A stretch of DNA of 64,000 nucleotides from Streptomyces sp. CB01373 (GCF_002803075.1 NZ_NNBK01000003.1:372001-436000), one strand, 5' to 3'. Counted from the first letter of the stretch, positions 15,849 to 24,500 are shown. Numbers and translations are program-made. The notes: generated by a model not told the origin, from the sequence alone.

Positions 15849-16721
15849 GTGCCGCTTGCAGCCACCGGCGAGCTGGTCGGCCGCGCCGCCGCCGCGCGCT
15901 CCGCAGTCGTCGCCTTCAACATCATCACGCTGGAACACGTCGAGGCCGTCGTCGCCGGGGCCGAGGCGGCCGGCGCACCCGTCGTCCTCCAGGTCAGCGA
16001 GAACGCCGTCTCGTTCCGCTACGGACGGCTGCTGCCGCTCGCCCGCGCCGCCGCCACGGCGGCCGAACGCGCCACCGTACCCGTCGCGTTGCACCTCGAC
16101 CATGTGCAGAGCGACGACCTGCTGCGCCAGGCGGCCGACGCCGGCTTCAGCTCCGTGATGTACGACGCCTCCCGGCTGCCCTACACGCGGAACCTCGCCG
16201 CGACCAGCGCCGCCGCGGCCTGGGCACACGCCCAAGGGCTATGGATCGAGGCCGAGTTGGGCGAGGTCGGCGGCAAGAACGGCGCGCCGCCGCTGGACGC
16301 CCACGCCCCCGGAGCGCGCACCGACCCCGCCGAGGCGCACGCGTTCGTCGCCGACTCCGGGGTGGACGCCCTGGCCGTGGCCGTCGGCAACGCCCACGCC
16401 ATGACCGAACGCACCGCGGCCCTCGACCACGACCTCATCAAACGGCTCGCCGGAGCGCTGGACGTGCCGCTCGTCCTGCACGGTTCCTCCGGCGTCCCCG
16501 ACGGCGAACTGACCGCCGCCGTCACCGGGGGCATCGCCAAGGTCAACGTCGGCACCGCCCTCAACATCGCGATGACCGCCGCGATCCGTGACTTTCTCGC
16601 CGCCCACCCGGAGGCCGTCGACTCCCGCAAGTACCTCAGCGTGGGCCGCGAGGCCATGGTGGGGGAGGTGGAACGCCTCATCGGCGTGATCGGCTCACGC
16701 CGTACCGCTCCTACCTCTTGA
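15849..16721 (+). CDS. Class II (zinc) fructose/tagatose-bisphosphate-type aldolase
   Basis: A 290-residue TIM-barrel aldolase. LHLDHVQSDD (81-90) holds the catalytic Asp84 and zinc ligand His85. EAELGEVGG supplies a Glu, AVAVGNAHAM a second zinc His and LHGSSGVPD a third, followed by the phosphate-binding KVNVGTALN. It would split a ketose bisphosphate into two trioses, completing the route started by the SIS protein upstream. The GTG start follows a GAAAGGA site. The exact sugar (tagatose, fructose or another) cannot be told. Its stop overlaps the convergent methyltransferase stop by 11 bases. Confidence 0.87.
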   Translation: MPLAATGELVGRAAAARSAVVAFNIITLEHVEAVVAGAEAAGAPVVLQVSENAVSFRYGRLLPLARAAATAAERATVPVALHLDHVQSDDLLRQAADAGFSSVMYDASRLPYTRNLAATSAAAAWAHAQGLWIEAELGEVGGKNGAPPLDAHAPGARTDPAEAHAFVADSGVDALAVAVGNAHAMTERTAALDHDLIKRLAGALDVPLVLHGSSGVPDGELTAAVTGGIAKVNVGTALNIAMTAAIRDFLAAHPEAVDSRKYLSVGREAMVGEVERLIGVIGSRRTAPTS

Positions 16722-17856
16722 CGGCCCGCAGCACCACGAACTTCGGATCGCTCGCGACGAGCCGGCTGTTGCCGAACAGCCGGCGCAGCTTGACGTGGTA
16801 GCCGAGGTGGCGGTTGCCGATCACCCACAGCTCGCCGCCGGGGCGCAGCGCGCGCCGCGCTCCGGTGAACATCCGCCAGGCCGTCTCGTCCGTGGTCGCC
16901 TGGTGCGAGTGGAAGGGCGGGTTGTTCAGCACCAGGTCCACGCTGCCGGCCGGCACCCCGGCCAGCGCGTCGCCGACCCTGAACTCGGCCTGCCCCGGCA
17001 CGCCGTTCGCCTTGTACGTGTCCTGCGCGGAGGCGACGGCCTGGAACGACTCGTCCGTGAAAAGCACTTCGGCGCCGGGGTTCGCCAGCGCCAGCGCCGT
17101 ACCGACGACGCCGTTGCCGCAGCCCAGGTCCACCACCCGGCGGGCATCGCCGGCTTCCGGCAGGTGCCCAAGGAAGAACCGGGTGCCGATGTCGAGCCGG
17201 TCGGCGCAGAAGACGCCCGCGTGGTTGACGACGGTCCGCCCGGAGGCGGCGCCGATGCCGCCGGGCAGCGTGTAGGTGTGCGGCCACGGGTTCGCGGGCC
17301 GCTCCAGTGAGGGATCCGGCGTACAGAGGATCAGACGGGCCTTGCGTCGCGCGAGCGAGGTCCGGGTGGGGCCCAGGATCCGCTCGAACAGCGCCAGCGT
17401 GGAGGCGTGGATCTCCTTCACCATCCCGGTGCCGACGACGACCGTGCCCTCGTGCAGCGCGGGCGCCAGGCGCAGCAACTGGTCCTCCAGCAGCGCCAGG
17501 CTCTTGGGCACCCGCACCAGCAGCACGTCGATCCGGCCGGGCGGCGGATCCTGAGTGGTCAGCAGGCGCACCGCGCCGGGCTCCGCACCGCACCGGGCGA
17601 GGTTCGCGCGGGTCGCCTCCTGGGTGAGGAAGGAGTCGGTGATCTGCACCGGCCGGTGCGCGGCCAGCGCCGTGACCAGGGCGCCCCAGCGGTCGCCGAC
17701 GACCACGACGGTCCCGGACAGATCGGTGCCCTGCTCGTCGAGGTGCCCCAGCAGGTACTCGTCGGAGGCGTCCCAGGCCCGGAGCCGGTCACGCGGGTCC
17801 TGCGGGAACCGGGCGAGCTCCAGCTCGCCCCACGGTGTGGTCATACGGTCGTTCAT
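16711..17856 (-). CDS. RlmG/RsmC-type rRNA guanine methyltransferase
   Basis: A 381-residue protein, about the usual length for RlmG. The N-terminal half is a degenerate methyltransferase-like domain (VVVVGDRWGALVTAL). The C-terminal half is an active SAM-dependent domain with VDLGCGNGVVGTAL near residue 240-255 and the catalytic LVLNNPPFHS, the N-P-P-F motif of enzymes that methylate an exocyclic N2 of guanine in rRNA. It probably modifies 23S or 16S rRNA. The ATG at 17856 has no clear ribosome binding site; a second ATG is four codons in. Confidence 0.8.
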   Translation of the reverse strand: MNDRMTTPWGELELARFPQDPRDRLRAWDASDEYLLGHLDEQGTDLSGTVVVVGDRWGALVTALAAHRPVQITDSFLTQEATRANLARCGAEPGAVRLLTTQDPPPGRIDVLLVRVPKSLALLEDQLLRLAPALHEGTVVVGTGMVKEIHASTLALFERILGPTRTSLARRKARLILCTPDPSLERPANPWPHTYTLPGGIGAASGRTVVNHAGVFCADRLDIGTRFFLGHLPEAGDARRVVDLGCGNGVVGTALALANPGAEVLFTDESFQAVASAQDTYKANGVPGQAEFRVGDALAGVPAGSVDLVLNNPPFHSHQATTDETAWRMFTGARRALRPGGELWVIGNRHLGYHVKLRRLFGNSRLVASDPKFVVLRAVKR

Positions 17857-17912
17857 CGCCCGTCAAGGCTAGCGGAGCCCCAGCGCACGCCGCGTCCGGC
17901 AGGATGGGAACC

Positions 17913-18563
17913 ATGGACGCCGAGCTGTTCCCGCGCGACCGCAGGCAGATAGCGCCGGGCGCCGTGCACCTGCCGGACTGGCTCGATCCGGGCCGGCAGC
18001 ACGCGTTGCTCGCCGCCTGCCGAGAGTGGGCCCGCCCGCCGGCCGGCCTGCGCACGGTGCGCACGCCCGGCGGCGGCACGATGACCGCCCGGCAGGTCTG
18101 CCTGGGCCGGCACTGGTACCCGTACGGCTACGCCGACACCGTCGTCGACGGCGACGGCGCCTTGGTGAAGCCGTTCCCCGCATGGCTGGACGAGCTGGCC
18201 CGCGGCGCCGTGAGCGACGCCCTGGGCCCCGGCGCGGCCGGTCCGGCGCCGTACGACATCGCCCTGATCAACTTCTACGGCGTCGACGCGCACATGGGCA
18301 TGCACCGCGACAGCGACGAGAAGTCCGGCGCGCCCGTGGTGTCGCTGAGCCTCGGCGACACGTGCGTGTTCCGCTTCGGCAACCCCGAGACCCGCACCCG
18401 GCCCTGGACCGACGTCGAACTGCGCAGCGGCGACCTGTTCGTGTTCGGCGGCCCGTCCCGCCTCGCCCACCACGGCGTGCCGCGCGTCCATCCGGGCACG
18501 GCACCGCCCGAGTTGGGGCTGAGCGGACGGCTGAACCTCACCCTCAGGGTGAGCGGCTTCTGA
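17913..18563 (+). CDS. alkB: AlkB-like Fe(II)/2-oxoglutarate dioxygenase (DNA alkylation repair)
   Basis: A 216-residue dioxygenase. The iron ligands are visible as HRD (His131, Asp133) and His187 in RLAHHGVPR. The 2-oxoglutarate-binding arginines are Arg206 and Arg212 in RLNLTLR, and NFYG precedes the HxD, as in E. coli AlkB, which has the same length. It removes methyl groups from 1-methyladenine and 3-methylcytosine by oxidation. A -10-like CAGGAT ends seven bases before the ATG, so the message is probably leaderless. It is divergent from the methyltransferase gene. Confidence 0.9.
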   Translation: MDAELFPRDRRQIAPGAVHLPDWLDPGRQHALLAACREWARPPAGLRTVRTPGGGTMTARQVCLGRHWYPYGYADTVVDGDGALVKPFPAWLDELARGAVSDALGPGAAGPAPYDIALINFYGVDAHMGMHRDSDEKSGAPVVSLSLGDTCVFRFGNPETRTRPWTDVELRSGDLFVFGGPSRLAHHGVPRVHPGTAPPELGLSGRLNLTLRVSGF

Positions 18564-18623
18564 CCGGGACCGCCGGACGAGTCGCTGGTCGACGGATGTG
18601 CGGATCATGGGAGACTCACCCCC

Positions 18624-19862
18624 ATGAGCGGCAAGGCGGACCCCCGGACGCCGGGGGAAGGGAGCACCTCCAGGACACGGCTGGACCGGGGGCGCGGCGC
18701 GCTCGGGCCCGCGTTGGAGCTCGTGCACACCGGCCGTGCCCCCACCCGCGCGGTCCTCACCGCCGAGCTGGGGGTGACCCGGGCGACGGCCGGCGCGGTG
18801 GCCGCCGAACTGGAGGCGCTGGGCCTGATCCGGGTCGACGCCCGGCCCGCCGCGGCGGCCGGTTCCCAGGGACGCCCCTCGCACCGCCTGGCGGTCGCAG
18901 AGGACGGGCCCGTCGCCCTCGCCGCGCAGGTCCACGCCGACGGCTTCCGCGCCGCGCTGGTGGGCCTCGGCGGCCGCATCGTGGCGACCGCGCCCGGCTG
19001 CGGGACCGTCGACGCCGACCCCGCGAAAGTGCTCGGCTCCGTCGTCGAGGCCGGCGCCGAACTCCTGCGCACGACCGGCCTGCGCTGCGTCGGTGCCGGA
19101 CTCGCCGTGCCGTCCGCGGTCGCCGAACCGGACGGCCTCGCCCTCAACCCGCTCCATCTGGACTGGCCCGCCGGAGCGCCGGTCCGCCGTATCTTCGCGC
19201 AGTACGTGCGCGCCGCCGGGATCACCGGACCGGCCTTCGCCGCCAACGACGTCAACCTCGCCGCGCTCGCCGAGCACCGGCACGGCGCCGGGCGCGGCGC
19301 GCGTGACCTGCTGTGCGTGGCGACCGGGCACCGGGGCGTCGGCGGCGCGCTGGTCCTGGACGGGCGGCTGCACACGGGCAGTTCGGGCCTGGCACTCGAG
19401 GTCGGCCACGTCACCGTCAACCCCGAGGGCCGTCCCTGCCACTGCGGCAGCCGCGGCTGCCTGGACGTCGAGACGGATCCGCTGGCGTTCCTGACCGCCG
19501 CCGGCCGCGAGACCGGCCCCGAGGTGTCCCTGCTGCGGCAGGCCGAGGACCTGGTCCGCGACCACTACGACGACCCGGCCGTCCGCGGGGCCGTCGAGAC
19601 CCTTGTCGACCGCCTGGGCCTGGGCCTGGCCGGGCTGGTGAACATCCTCAACCCGGACCGGATCATCCTCGGCGGACTGCACCGCACCCTGCTCGACGCC
19701 GCCCCCGACCGTCTGCGCGCCGTCGTCGCCGACCGCAGCCTGTGGGGCCAGAGCGGCGTCGTCCCGGTCCTCTCCTGCACCCTCGACCACAACAGCCTGG
19801 TCGGCGCCGCCGAACTGGCCTGGCAACCGGTCCTCGACGACCCACTGACAGCCCTGACCTGA
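18624..19862 (+). CDS. ROK-family transcriptional regulator
   Basis: A 412-residue protein. An N-terminal winged HTH (about 28-75; TRAVLTAELGVTRATAGAVAAELEALGLI) is joined to a ROK sugar-kinase fold. The ROK zinc motif CHCGSRGCLD is intact near residue 272-281, preceded by LEVGHVTV with the conserved His. Such NagC/XylR relatives bind a sugar or sugar phosphate and repress catabolic genes. Nothing next to it is an obvious target. A hairpin about 90 bases after the stop probably ends the transcript. Confidence 0.87.
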   Translation: MSGKADPRTPGEGSTSRTRLDRGRGALGPALELVHTGRAPTRAVLTAELGVTRATAGAVAAELEALGLIRVDARPAAAAGSQGRPSHRLAVAEDGPVALAAQVHADGFRAALVGLGGRIVATAPGCGTVDADPAKVLGSVVEAGAELLRTTGLRCVGAGLAVPSAVAEPDGLALNPLHLDWPAGAPVRRIFAQYVRAAGITGPAFAANDVNLAALAEHRHGAGRGARDLLCVATGHRGVGGALVLDGRLHTGSSGLALEVGHVTVNPEGRPCHCGSRGCLDVETDPLAFLTAAGRETGPEVSLLRQAEDLVRDHYDDPAVRGAVETLVDRLGLGLAGLVNILNPDRIILGGLHRTLLDAAPDRLRAVVADRSLWGQSGVVPVLSCTLDHNSLVGAAELAWQPVLDDPLTALT

Positions 19863-19954
19863 ACCGGCCCCGGCGCCCTGGAGCGACGGGGGGCGCGGGC
19901 CCGCGTACGGCGTCTGGTGACCGCGCGCCTCCACGCGCCCCGGATGCCCCCCGC

Positions 19955-19975
19955 GCCCCGACCTGTGGCCGGGGC
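19955..19975 (+). terminator. Hairpin after the ROK gene
   Basis: GCCCCG-A-CC and GG-C-CGGGGC form an eight-pair stem with one mismatch and a TGT loop, 93 bases after the ROK stop codon. Confidence 0.45.
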
Positions 19976-19994
19976 GTGCGGTCACCGGGCCCTT

Positions 19995-20133
19995 GTACTT
20001 CCCGCGCGGCAGGTCGCGTCTCCCCGCCCGCCGGACCGCCGCCCGCGCCGGATCAGCCGGGGCATGCCGCACGGAGCAGCCGCCGCACGCCCCCGTACTC
20101 CCCGGGAGGTAGCCGTACTGCCGCTGGCCGTAC
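19995..20133. promoter_or_regulatory. Cluster of three GTAC-bounded elements upstream of the ABC operon
   Basis: Three elements resemble the palindrome at 7224-7241. GTACTTCCCGCGCGGCAG (19995-20012) shares its first ten bases exactly. GTACTCCCCGGGAGGTAG (20095-20112) matches it at 14 of 18 positions. GTACTGCCGCTGGCCGTAC (20115-20133) is an inverted repeat with GTAC at both ends. The first two start exactly 100 bases apart. The cluster is 96-234 bases before the SHOCT gene, so a regulator, perhaps the response regulator at 8532-9197, likely binds here. Confidence 0.5.
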
Positions 20134-20228
20134 GACGACCAGGAGCCCCTCCCCGAGCCACTGTCGACGCAGCACCGGAGAACTCTCCGCGGCTTTCTCG
20201 GCAGACCCCTCGAGGGAGATGAACCAAG

Positions 20229-20540
20229 ATGCAGACCCTGGCGAACCGGGACGGCGGCCCCGGGCCGTGGATCCTCCTCTTCCCGCTGTTCTGGGCGGCC
20301 GTCGCCGTCGGCGTCGTCACCCTGCTGCGCCGCACCGCCCGGCGCGGCCACGGCACGCCCTGGCGTGGCATGGACACCGGGCCCTGGCGCGGTCCGGACG
20401 GGCGACCCGCCCCCGACTCGCCGCTCGCCGTCCTCGGCCGGCGCTTCGCCTCCGGCGAGATCGACGAGGACGAGTACTGGCGCCGGCTGTCGGTGCTGGA
20501 GGAGCAGTTCGGCCGCACCGGCAACGGCGGTGCCCGGTGA
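20229..20540 (+). CDS. SHOCT-domain small membrane protein
   Basis: A 103-residue protein with one transmembrane helix (about residues 13-33), a short Arg/Gly linker and a C-terminal SHOCT module (SPLAVLGRRFASGEIDEDEYWRRLSVLE) near residues 63-92. SHOCT modules are short oligomerisation elements found beside transporters and other membrane systems. The gene overlaps the ABC ATPase start by four bases and is the first gene of a three-gene operon, so it probably assists the transporter. The ATG at 20229 follows a GAGGGAG site. Confidence 0.8.
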   Translation: MQTLANRDGGPGPWILLFPLFWAAVAVGVVTLLRRTARRGHGTPWRGMDTGPWRGPDGRPAPDSPLAVLGRRFASGEIDEDEYWRRLSVLEEQFGRTGNGGAR

Positions 20541-21316
20541 CCACCACGCCCGCCTCCACCGCCTCCTCCACCACCACGTCCGCCACCGGGACGGCCGCGC
20601 GGGTCGTCGACGCCGTGAAGGTCCACGGCGCCGGCGACACCGCCGTACGCGCCCTGGACGGCGTGAGCGTCGGCTTCCCTGCCGGGCGCTTCACCGCGAT
20701 CATGGGCCCCTCGGGCTCCGGCAAATCCACGCTGATGCACTGCGCGGCCGGGCTCGACACGCTCACCTCCGGCAGCGCGTACATCGGCGACACCGAACTG
20801 GCCGGCCTCGACGACCGCCGGCTGACCCTGCTGCGCCGCGACCGTATCGGCTTCGTCTTCCAGGCGTTCAACCTGGTGCCGACCCTGACCGTCGCCGAGA
20901 ACATCACGCTGCCGCTCGACCTGGCGGGCCGACGGGGCGACCCCGAGTGGATCGACGCGCTCGTCGAGGTCGTCGGCCTCCGCGACCGCCTGCACCACCG
21001 GCCCGCCGAACTCTCCGGCGGACAGCAGCAACGCGTCGCGGTGGCCCGCGCGTTCGCCGCCCGCCCGGACGTGGTCTTCGCCGACGAGCCCACCGGCAAC
21101 CTCGACTCACGCTCGGGCCAGGAGGTGCTCGGTCTGCTCGGTCGCGCGGTGCGGCAGATGGACCGCACGGTCGTCATGGTCACCCACGACCCGGTCGCCG
21201 CCGCCCACGCCGACGAGGTGCTCTTCCTCGCCGACGGACGCCTGGTCGACCGTATGGAGTCCCCGACCGCCGACCGGGTCCTGGACCGCATGAAGGCATT
21301 CGAGGTGCGCTCATGA
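20537..21316 (+). CDS. ABC transporter ATPase (MacB/LolD type)
   Basis: A 259-residue ATPase. It has Walker A GPSGSGKST (57-65), the Q-loop in FVFQAFNLVPTLTV, signature LSGGQQQRVAVARA (159-172), Walker B VVFADEPTGNLDS (180-192) and the switch His in VMVTHDP. The first 20 residues are a Thr/Ser/Ala-rich low-complexity extension. The GTG start overlaps the SHOCT stop and its stop overlaps the permease start (ATGA), so the three proteins are translationally coupled. It pairs with the FtsX-type permease. Such pairs act in export of peptides or in cell-envelope stress rather than nutrient uptake. Confidence 0.93.
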   Translation: MTTTPASTASSTTTSATGTAARVVDAVKVHGAGDTAVRALDGVSVGFPAGRFTAIMGPSGSGKSTLMHCAAGLDTLTSGSAYIGDTELAGLDDRRLTLLRRDRIGFVFQAFNLVPTLTVAENITLPLDLAGRRGDPEWIDALVEVVGLRDRLHHRPAELSGGQQQRVAVARAFAARPDVVFADEPTGNLDSRSGQEVLGLLGRAVRQMDRTVVMVTHDPVAAAHADEVLFLADGRLVDRMESPTADRVLDRMKAFEVRS

Positions 21317-23862
21317 ACGCCTCCCTCCGTCTGAGCCTCTCCTCCCTGCGGGCCCACAGGCGGCGCTTCGCCGGCACCTTCCTCGCCGTCCTCCTCGGCG
21401 TCGCCTTCCTGGCCGGGACCCTGGTGATGGGCGACACGCTGCGCGCCAGCTTCGACTCCATGTTCGGCAAGGCGACGGACGGCACGGACGCCGTCGTCCG
21501 TAGCGCCGACGTCATCACCGCGCCCGGCGAGGGCCAGGGCGTACGCCGACCGGTGGACACCGGGCTGGTGAGGACCATCGAGCGGCTCCCCGGAGTCGCG
21601 GCCGCCGCCCCGGACATCCAGGGCGCGGGCCAGCTCCTCGGCCGCGGCGGCGAGCCCATCGGCGGCCAGGGACCGCCCACCCTCGCCGGCAACTGGATCA
21701 CCGACCCGGAACTCAACCCGTACCGGCTCGCCGAGGGGCGCGCCCCCGCGAAGCCGGGCGAGGCCGTCGTCAACCGCGGCGCCGCGAAGAAGGGCGGCCT
21801 GCGGATCGGCGACACCACGACCCTGCGCACCCCCGACCCGGTCAGGGTGACGATCGTGGGCCTCGCGACCTTCGGCGGCGAGGACGGCATGGCGCAGGTG
21901 ACCTTCACCGGGCTGACCCGGGCCGACGCCGAGAAGTACCTGACCGCACGGCCCGGTGAGGCTGCGAGCATCCAGGTGCGGGCCGGGCCCGGGGTGAGCC
22001 AGGCCGAGCTGGTGCGGAGGCTGACTCCCGTGCTGCCCAAGGGCGTCGAGGCGCTCACCGGGCAGGAGGTCGCGCGGGAGAACACCGACATGGTCTCCAG
22101 CCAGTTCCTGACCGTCTTCACCACGTTCCTGCTGGTGTTCTCCGGCGTCGCGCTGCTGGTGGCGACCTTCTCCATCCACAACACGTTCGCGATCGTCGTG
22201 GCCCAGCGCACCCGCGAGAACGCGCTGCTGCGCGCGCTGGGCGCCTCCCGCCGTCAGGTCACCGCCGCCACCCTCGTCGAGGCGAGCGCCGTCGCGCTGA
22301 CCGCGTCCGCCGCCGGGCTGGCGGGCGGCATCGGCATCGCCGCCGGGCTCCAGGCACTGTTCCCGGCGATCGGATTCCCCTTCCCGGAGGGCAGCCTGGT
22401 CGTCCGGCCGCTGTCGATGGCACTGCCGCTGGTGGTCGGTGTCGTGGTCTGCCTCGGCTCCGCACTGACGCCCGCCGCACGGGCCGGCCGCACCGCACCC
22501 ATGGCCGCGTTGCGCGAGACGGCCGTCGACACCTCCGGCGCCTCCCGCCCGCGCGCCGTGGCGGGAGCGGTCCTCGCCGCGACGGCCCTCGCGGTGACCC
22601 TCGCCGGAGTCCTGGTCTCCCCGTCCATATGGGCGGCCGGAGTCGGCGCCGTCCTCGCCCTGGCCGCCTTCGTGGTGCTCGGCCCGGTCGCCTCCGCCAC
22701 CGCCGTACGCATGCTCGGCAGCCCCCTCGGCCGGCTGCGCGGCGTCACCGGCGCTCTGGCCCGACGCAACGCGCTGCGCAACCCGAAACGCACCGCGGCC
22801 ACCGCGAGCGCGCTGATGATCGGGGTCGCCGTGGTGTCGCTGTTCACGGTCTTCGGCGCCTCGCTCAAGGCCACCATGGACCAGACCGTCTCCCGGACCT
22901 TCGCGGGCGACCTCGCCGTGAGCACCCCCTCCTTCGGGGCCGGCGGCAGCGGCCTGAGCACCCGGCTGGCCGGGGCGATCCAGCGGCTGCCAGAGGTGGA
23001 CACGGCCGTCGGACTCGGCCGGGGTGTCGCCGAGGTCGACGGCGAGGGGCGAGCCCTGACCGTCACCGACCCGGCCGCGCTCGCCCGCACCTTCGACCTC
23101 GGAACCGTGCGCGGCTCCCTGAACGGCCTGGGCGCCGACGGCATCGCCATCACCCGTGACGAGGCCGGGCGGCGGGGCCTGAAGACGGGGGACCGGACAC
23201 GGCTCACCTTCACCGACGGCACCACGGAGACGTTCACCGTCCGCGCGGTCTACGGCCGGTCCGAACTCGCCGGCGACTACGTCGTCAGCCGCTCCGCCTG
23301 GGCCCCGCACCGTACCCAGGACTCCGACGGGCTTGTCGCCATCTCCCTCCGGTCCGGTGTGAGCGCGGAGGCGGGCAAGGCGGCCGTCGAACGGGTCGCC
23401 GCCCGGTACGGCGACCCGCAGGTGCAGACCCGGGACGAGTACGCGCGGTCCTCGGCGGGCGCGATCGACATGATGCTGACGCTGGTCTACGCACTGCTCG
23501 CCCTCGCGGTGCTCATCGCGCTCCTCGGCATCGCCAACACCCTCACCCTGGCGATCCACGAGCGGACCCGCGAACTCGGTCTGCTCAGGGCCGTCGGCCA
23601 GACCCGGTCTCAGCTGCGGGCCATGGTCCGCTGGGAATCGGTCCTGGTCGCCGCGTTCGGCACGGCGGGCGGGCTTGCCCTGGGCGCTTTCCTCGGCTGG
23701 GTCCTGGTGAAGGCGTCGGACGGCGAGAGCGGCACCGCGTTCGCCTTCGCAGTACCGCCGATGCAGCTGCTCGTCGTGGCACTGGTGGGGATCGCGGCGG
23801 GCGGGCTCGCCGGTCTGCGCCCGGCCCGGCTGGACGTGCTGAGGGCCGTCGCCACCGAGTGA
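21313..23862 (+). CDS. FtsX/MacB-type ABC transporter permease
   Basis: An 849-residue membrane protein with two FtsX-like halves. An N-terminal helix (about 18-40) is followed by a large extracytoplasmic domain, then a first group of helices from about 260, with the typical ATFSIHNTFAIVVAQRTRENALLRALGASRRQV segment. Two or more helices follow near 415-450, then another helix and ectodomain. A last three-helix FtsX domain (from about 725) has the LGIANTLTLAIHERTRELGLLRAVGQTR segment. This is a mechanotransmission-type transporter partner for the ATPase upstream. The substrate is unknown. Confidence 0.92.
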   Translation: MNASLRLSLSSLRAHRRRFAGTFLAVLLGVAFLAGTLVMGDTLRASFDSMFGKATDGTDAVVRSADVITAPGEGQGVRRPVDTGLVRTIERLPGVAAAAPDIQGAGQLLGRGGEPIGGQGPPTLAGNWITDPELNPYRLAEGRAPAKPGEAVVNRGAAKKGGLRIGDTTTLRTPDPVRVTIVGLATFGGEDGMAQVTFTGLTRADAEKYLTARPGEAASIQVRAGPGVSQAELVRRLTPVLPKGVEALTGQEVARENTDMVSSQFLTVFTTFLLVFSGVALLVATFSIHNTFAIVVAQRTRENALLRALGASRRQVTAATLVEASAVALTASAAGLAGGIGIAAGLQALFPAIGFPFPEGSLVVRPLSMALPLVVGVVVCLGSALTPAARAGRTAPMAALRETAVDTSGASRPRAVAGAVLAATALAVTLAGVLVSPSIWAAGVGAVLALAAFVVLGPVASATAVRMLGSPLGRLRGVTGALARRNALRNPKRTAATASALMIGVAVVSLFTVFGASLKATMDQTVSRTFAGDLAVSTPSFGAGGSGLSTRLAGAIQRLPEVDTAVGLGRGVAEVDGEGRALTVTDPAALARTFDLGTVRGSLNGLGADGIAITRDEAGRRGLKTGDRTRLTFTDGTTETFTVRAVYGRSELAGDYVVSRSAWAPHRTQDSDGLVAISLRSGVSAEAGKAAVERVAARYGDPQVQTRDEYARSSAGAIDMMLTLVYALLALAVLIALLGIANTLTLAIHERTRELGLLRAVGQTRSQLRAMVRWESVLVAAFGTAGGLALGAFLGWVLVKASDGESGTAFAFAVPPMQLLVVALVGIAAGGLAGLRPARLDVLRAVATE

Positions 23863-23965
23863 GCGCCGGGACCGGTGCCACCGTGCCCCCGGCCCCGACG
23901 TCCACCGCAGGACTCCGACCACACCACCGGGCAGCGACCGCGTGACCATGACCGGCCCGCGCCGC

Positions 23966-24500
23966 GTTTATGGTCCGGGGCCCGGTCAGGGTCCGCGATC
24001 CGGTCACGGCCGTGTCCTGGTCCCGGTCCGTGTCCTGGTCTCGGTCCGCGTTCCGGTTTCGGTCCGCGTCCTGGTCTCGGTCCGCGTTCCGGTCTCGGTC
24101 CGTGTCCTGGTCTCGGTCCGCGTCCCGGTCTCGGTGCGCGGTCCGGTCTCGGCCGCGTCCCGGTTTCGGTCCGCGTCCCGGTTTCGGTCCACGGTCCGGT
24201 CTCGGCCCGTGGCGCGGTCTCGGTGCGCGGTCCGGTCACGGCCGCGTCCCGGTCTCGGTCCGGGGGCCGGTTATGGCCTGAGGCGCGGTCTCGGTCCGCA
24301 TCCCGGTCTCGGCCGCGTCCCGGTTTCGGTCCGCGTCCCGGTTTCGGTCCGCGTCCCGGTTTCGGTCCGCGTCCCGGTCTCGGTCCACGGTCCGGTCTCG
24401 GTCCGTGGCGCGGTCATGGTCCGCGTCCCGATCTCGGCCGCATCCCGGTCTCGGTCCGGAGCCTGGTCACGGCCCGCGGTCCGGTCGCCGTCCGCGGGCC
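23966..24500. repeat. 18-bp tandem repeat array, about 30 units
   Basis: The unit is close to GGTYTCGGTCCGCGTCCC. Taking each unit's GGT as anchor, I count 30 starts from 23966 to 24483. All steps are 18 bases except five that are 17, each where GGTCCG has become GGCCG (after 24002, 24145, 24234, 24305 and 24430). The plus strand is almost free of A. Several frames stay open because 18 is a multiple of three, giving peptides such as VPVSVR or PGFGPR. The five single-base losses change the frame, however, which argues against a protein. The array fills the gap between two convergent transcription units (permease gene and anti-sigma-like gene). Confidence 0.9.

Larger units (their letters stand above)
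19863..20228. other. Regulatory region of the SHOCT-ABC-FtsX operon
   Basis: This 366-base region carries a hairpin near its left end (19955-19975) and three GTAC-bounded elements (19995-20133), listed separately. A GAGGGAG ribosome binding site lies just before the ATG at 20229. No gene is apparent. Confidence 0.5.

Noticed and set aside
20317..23949. Very long minus-strand open frame (1210 codons) opposite the ABC operon
   Set aside because: It is antisense to two genes with complete, recognisable motifs. Its composition is that of a shadow frame.
23972..24490. CRISPR array
   Set aside because: There are no unique spacers. The repeats are directly adjacent and 18 bases long, and no cas gene is present.
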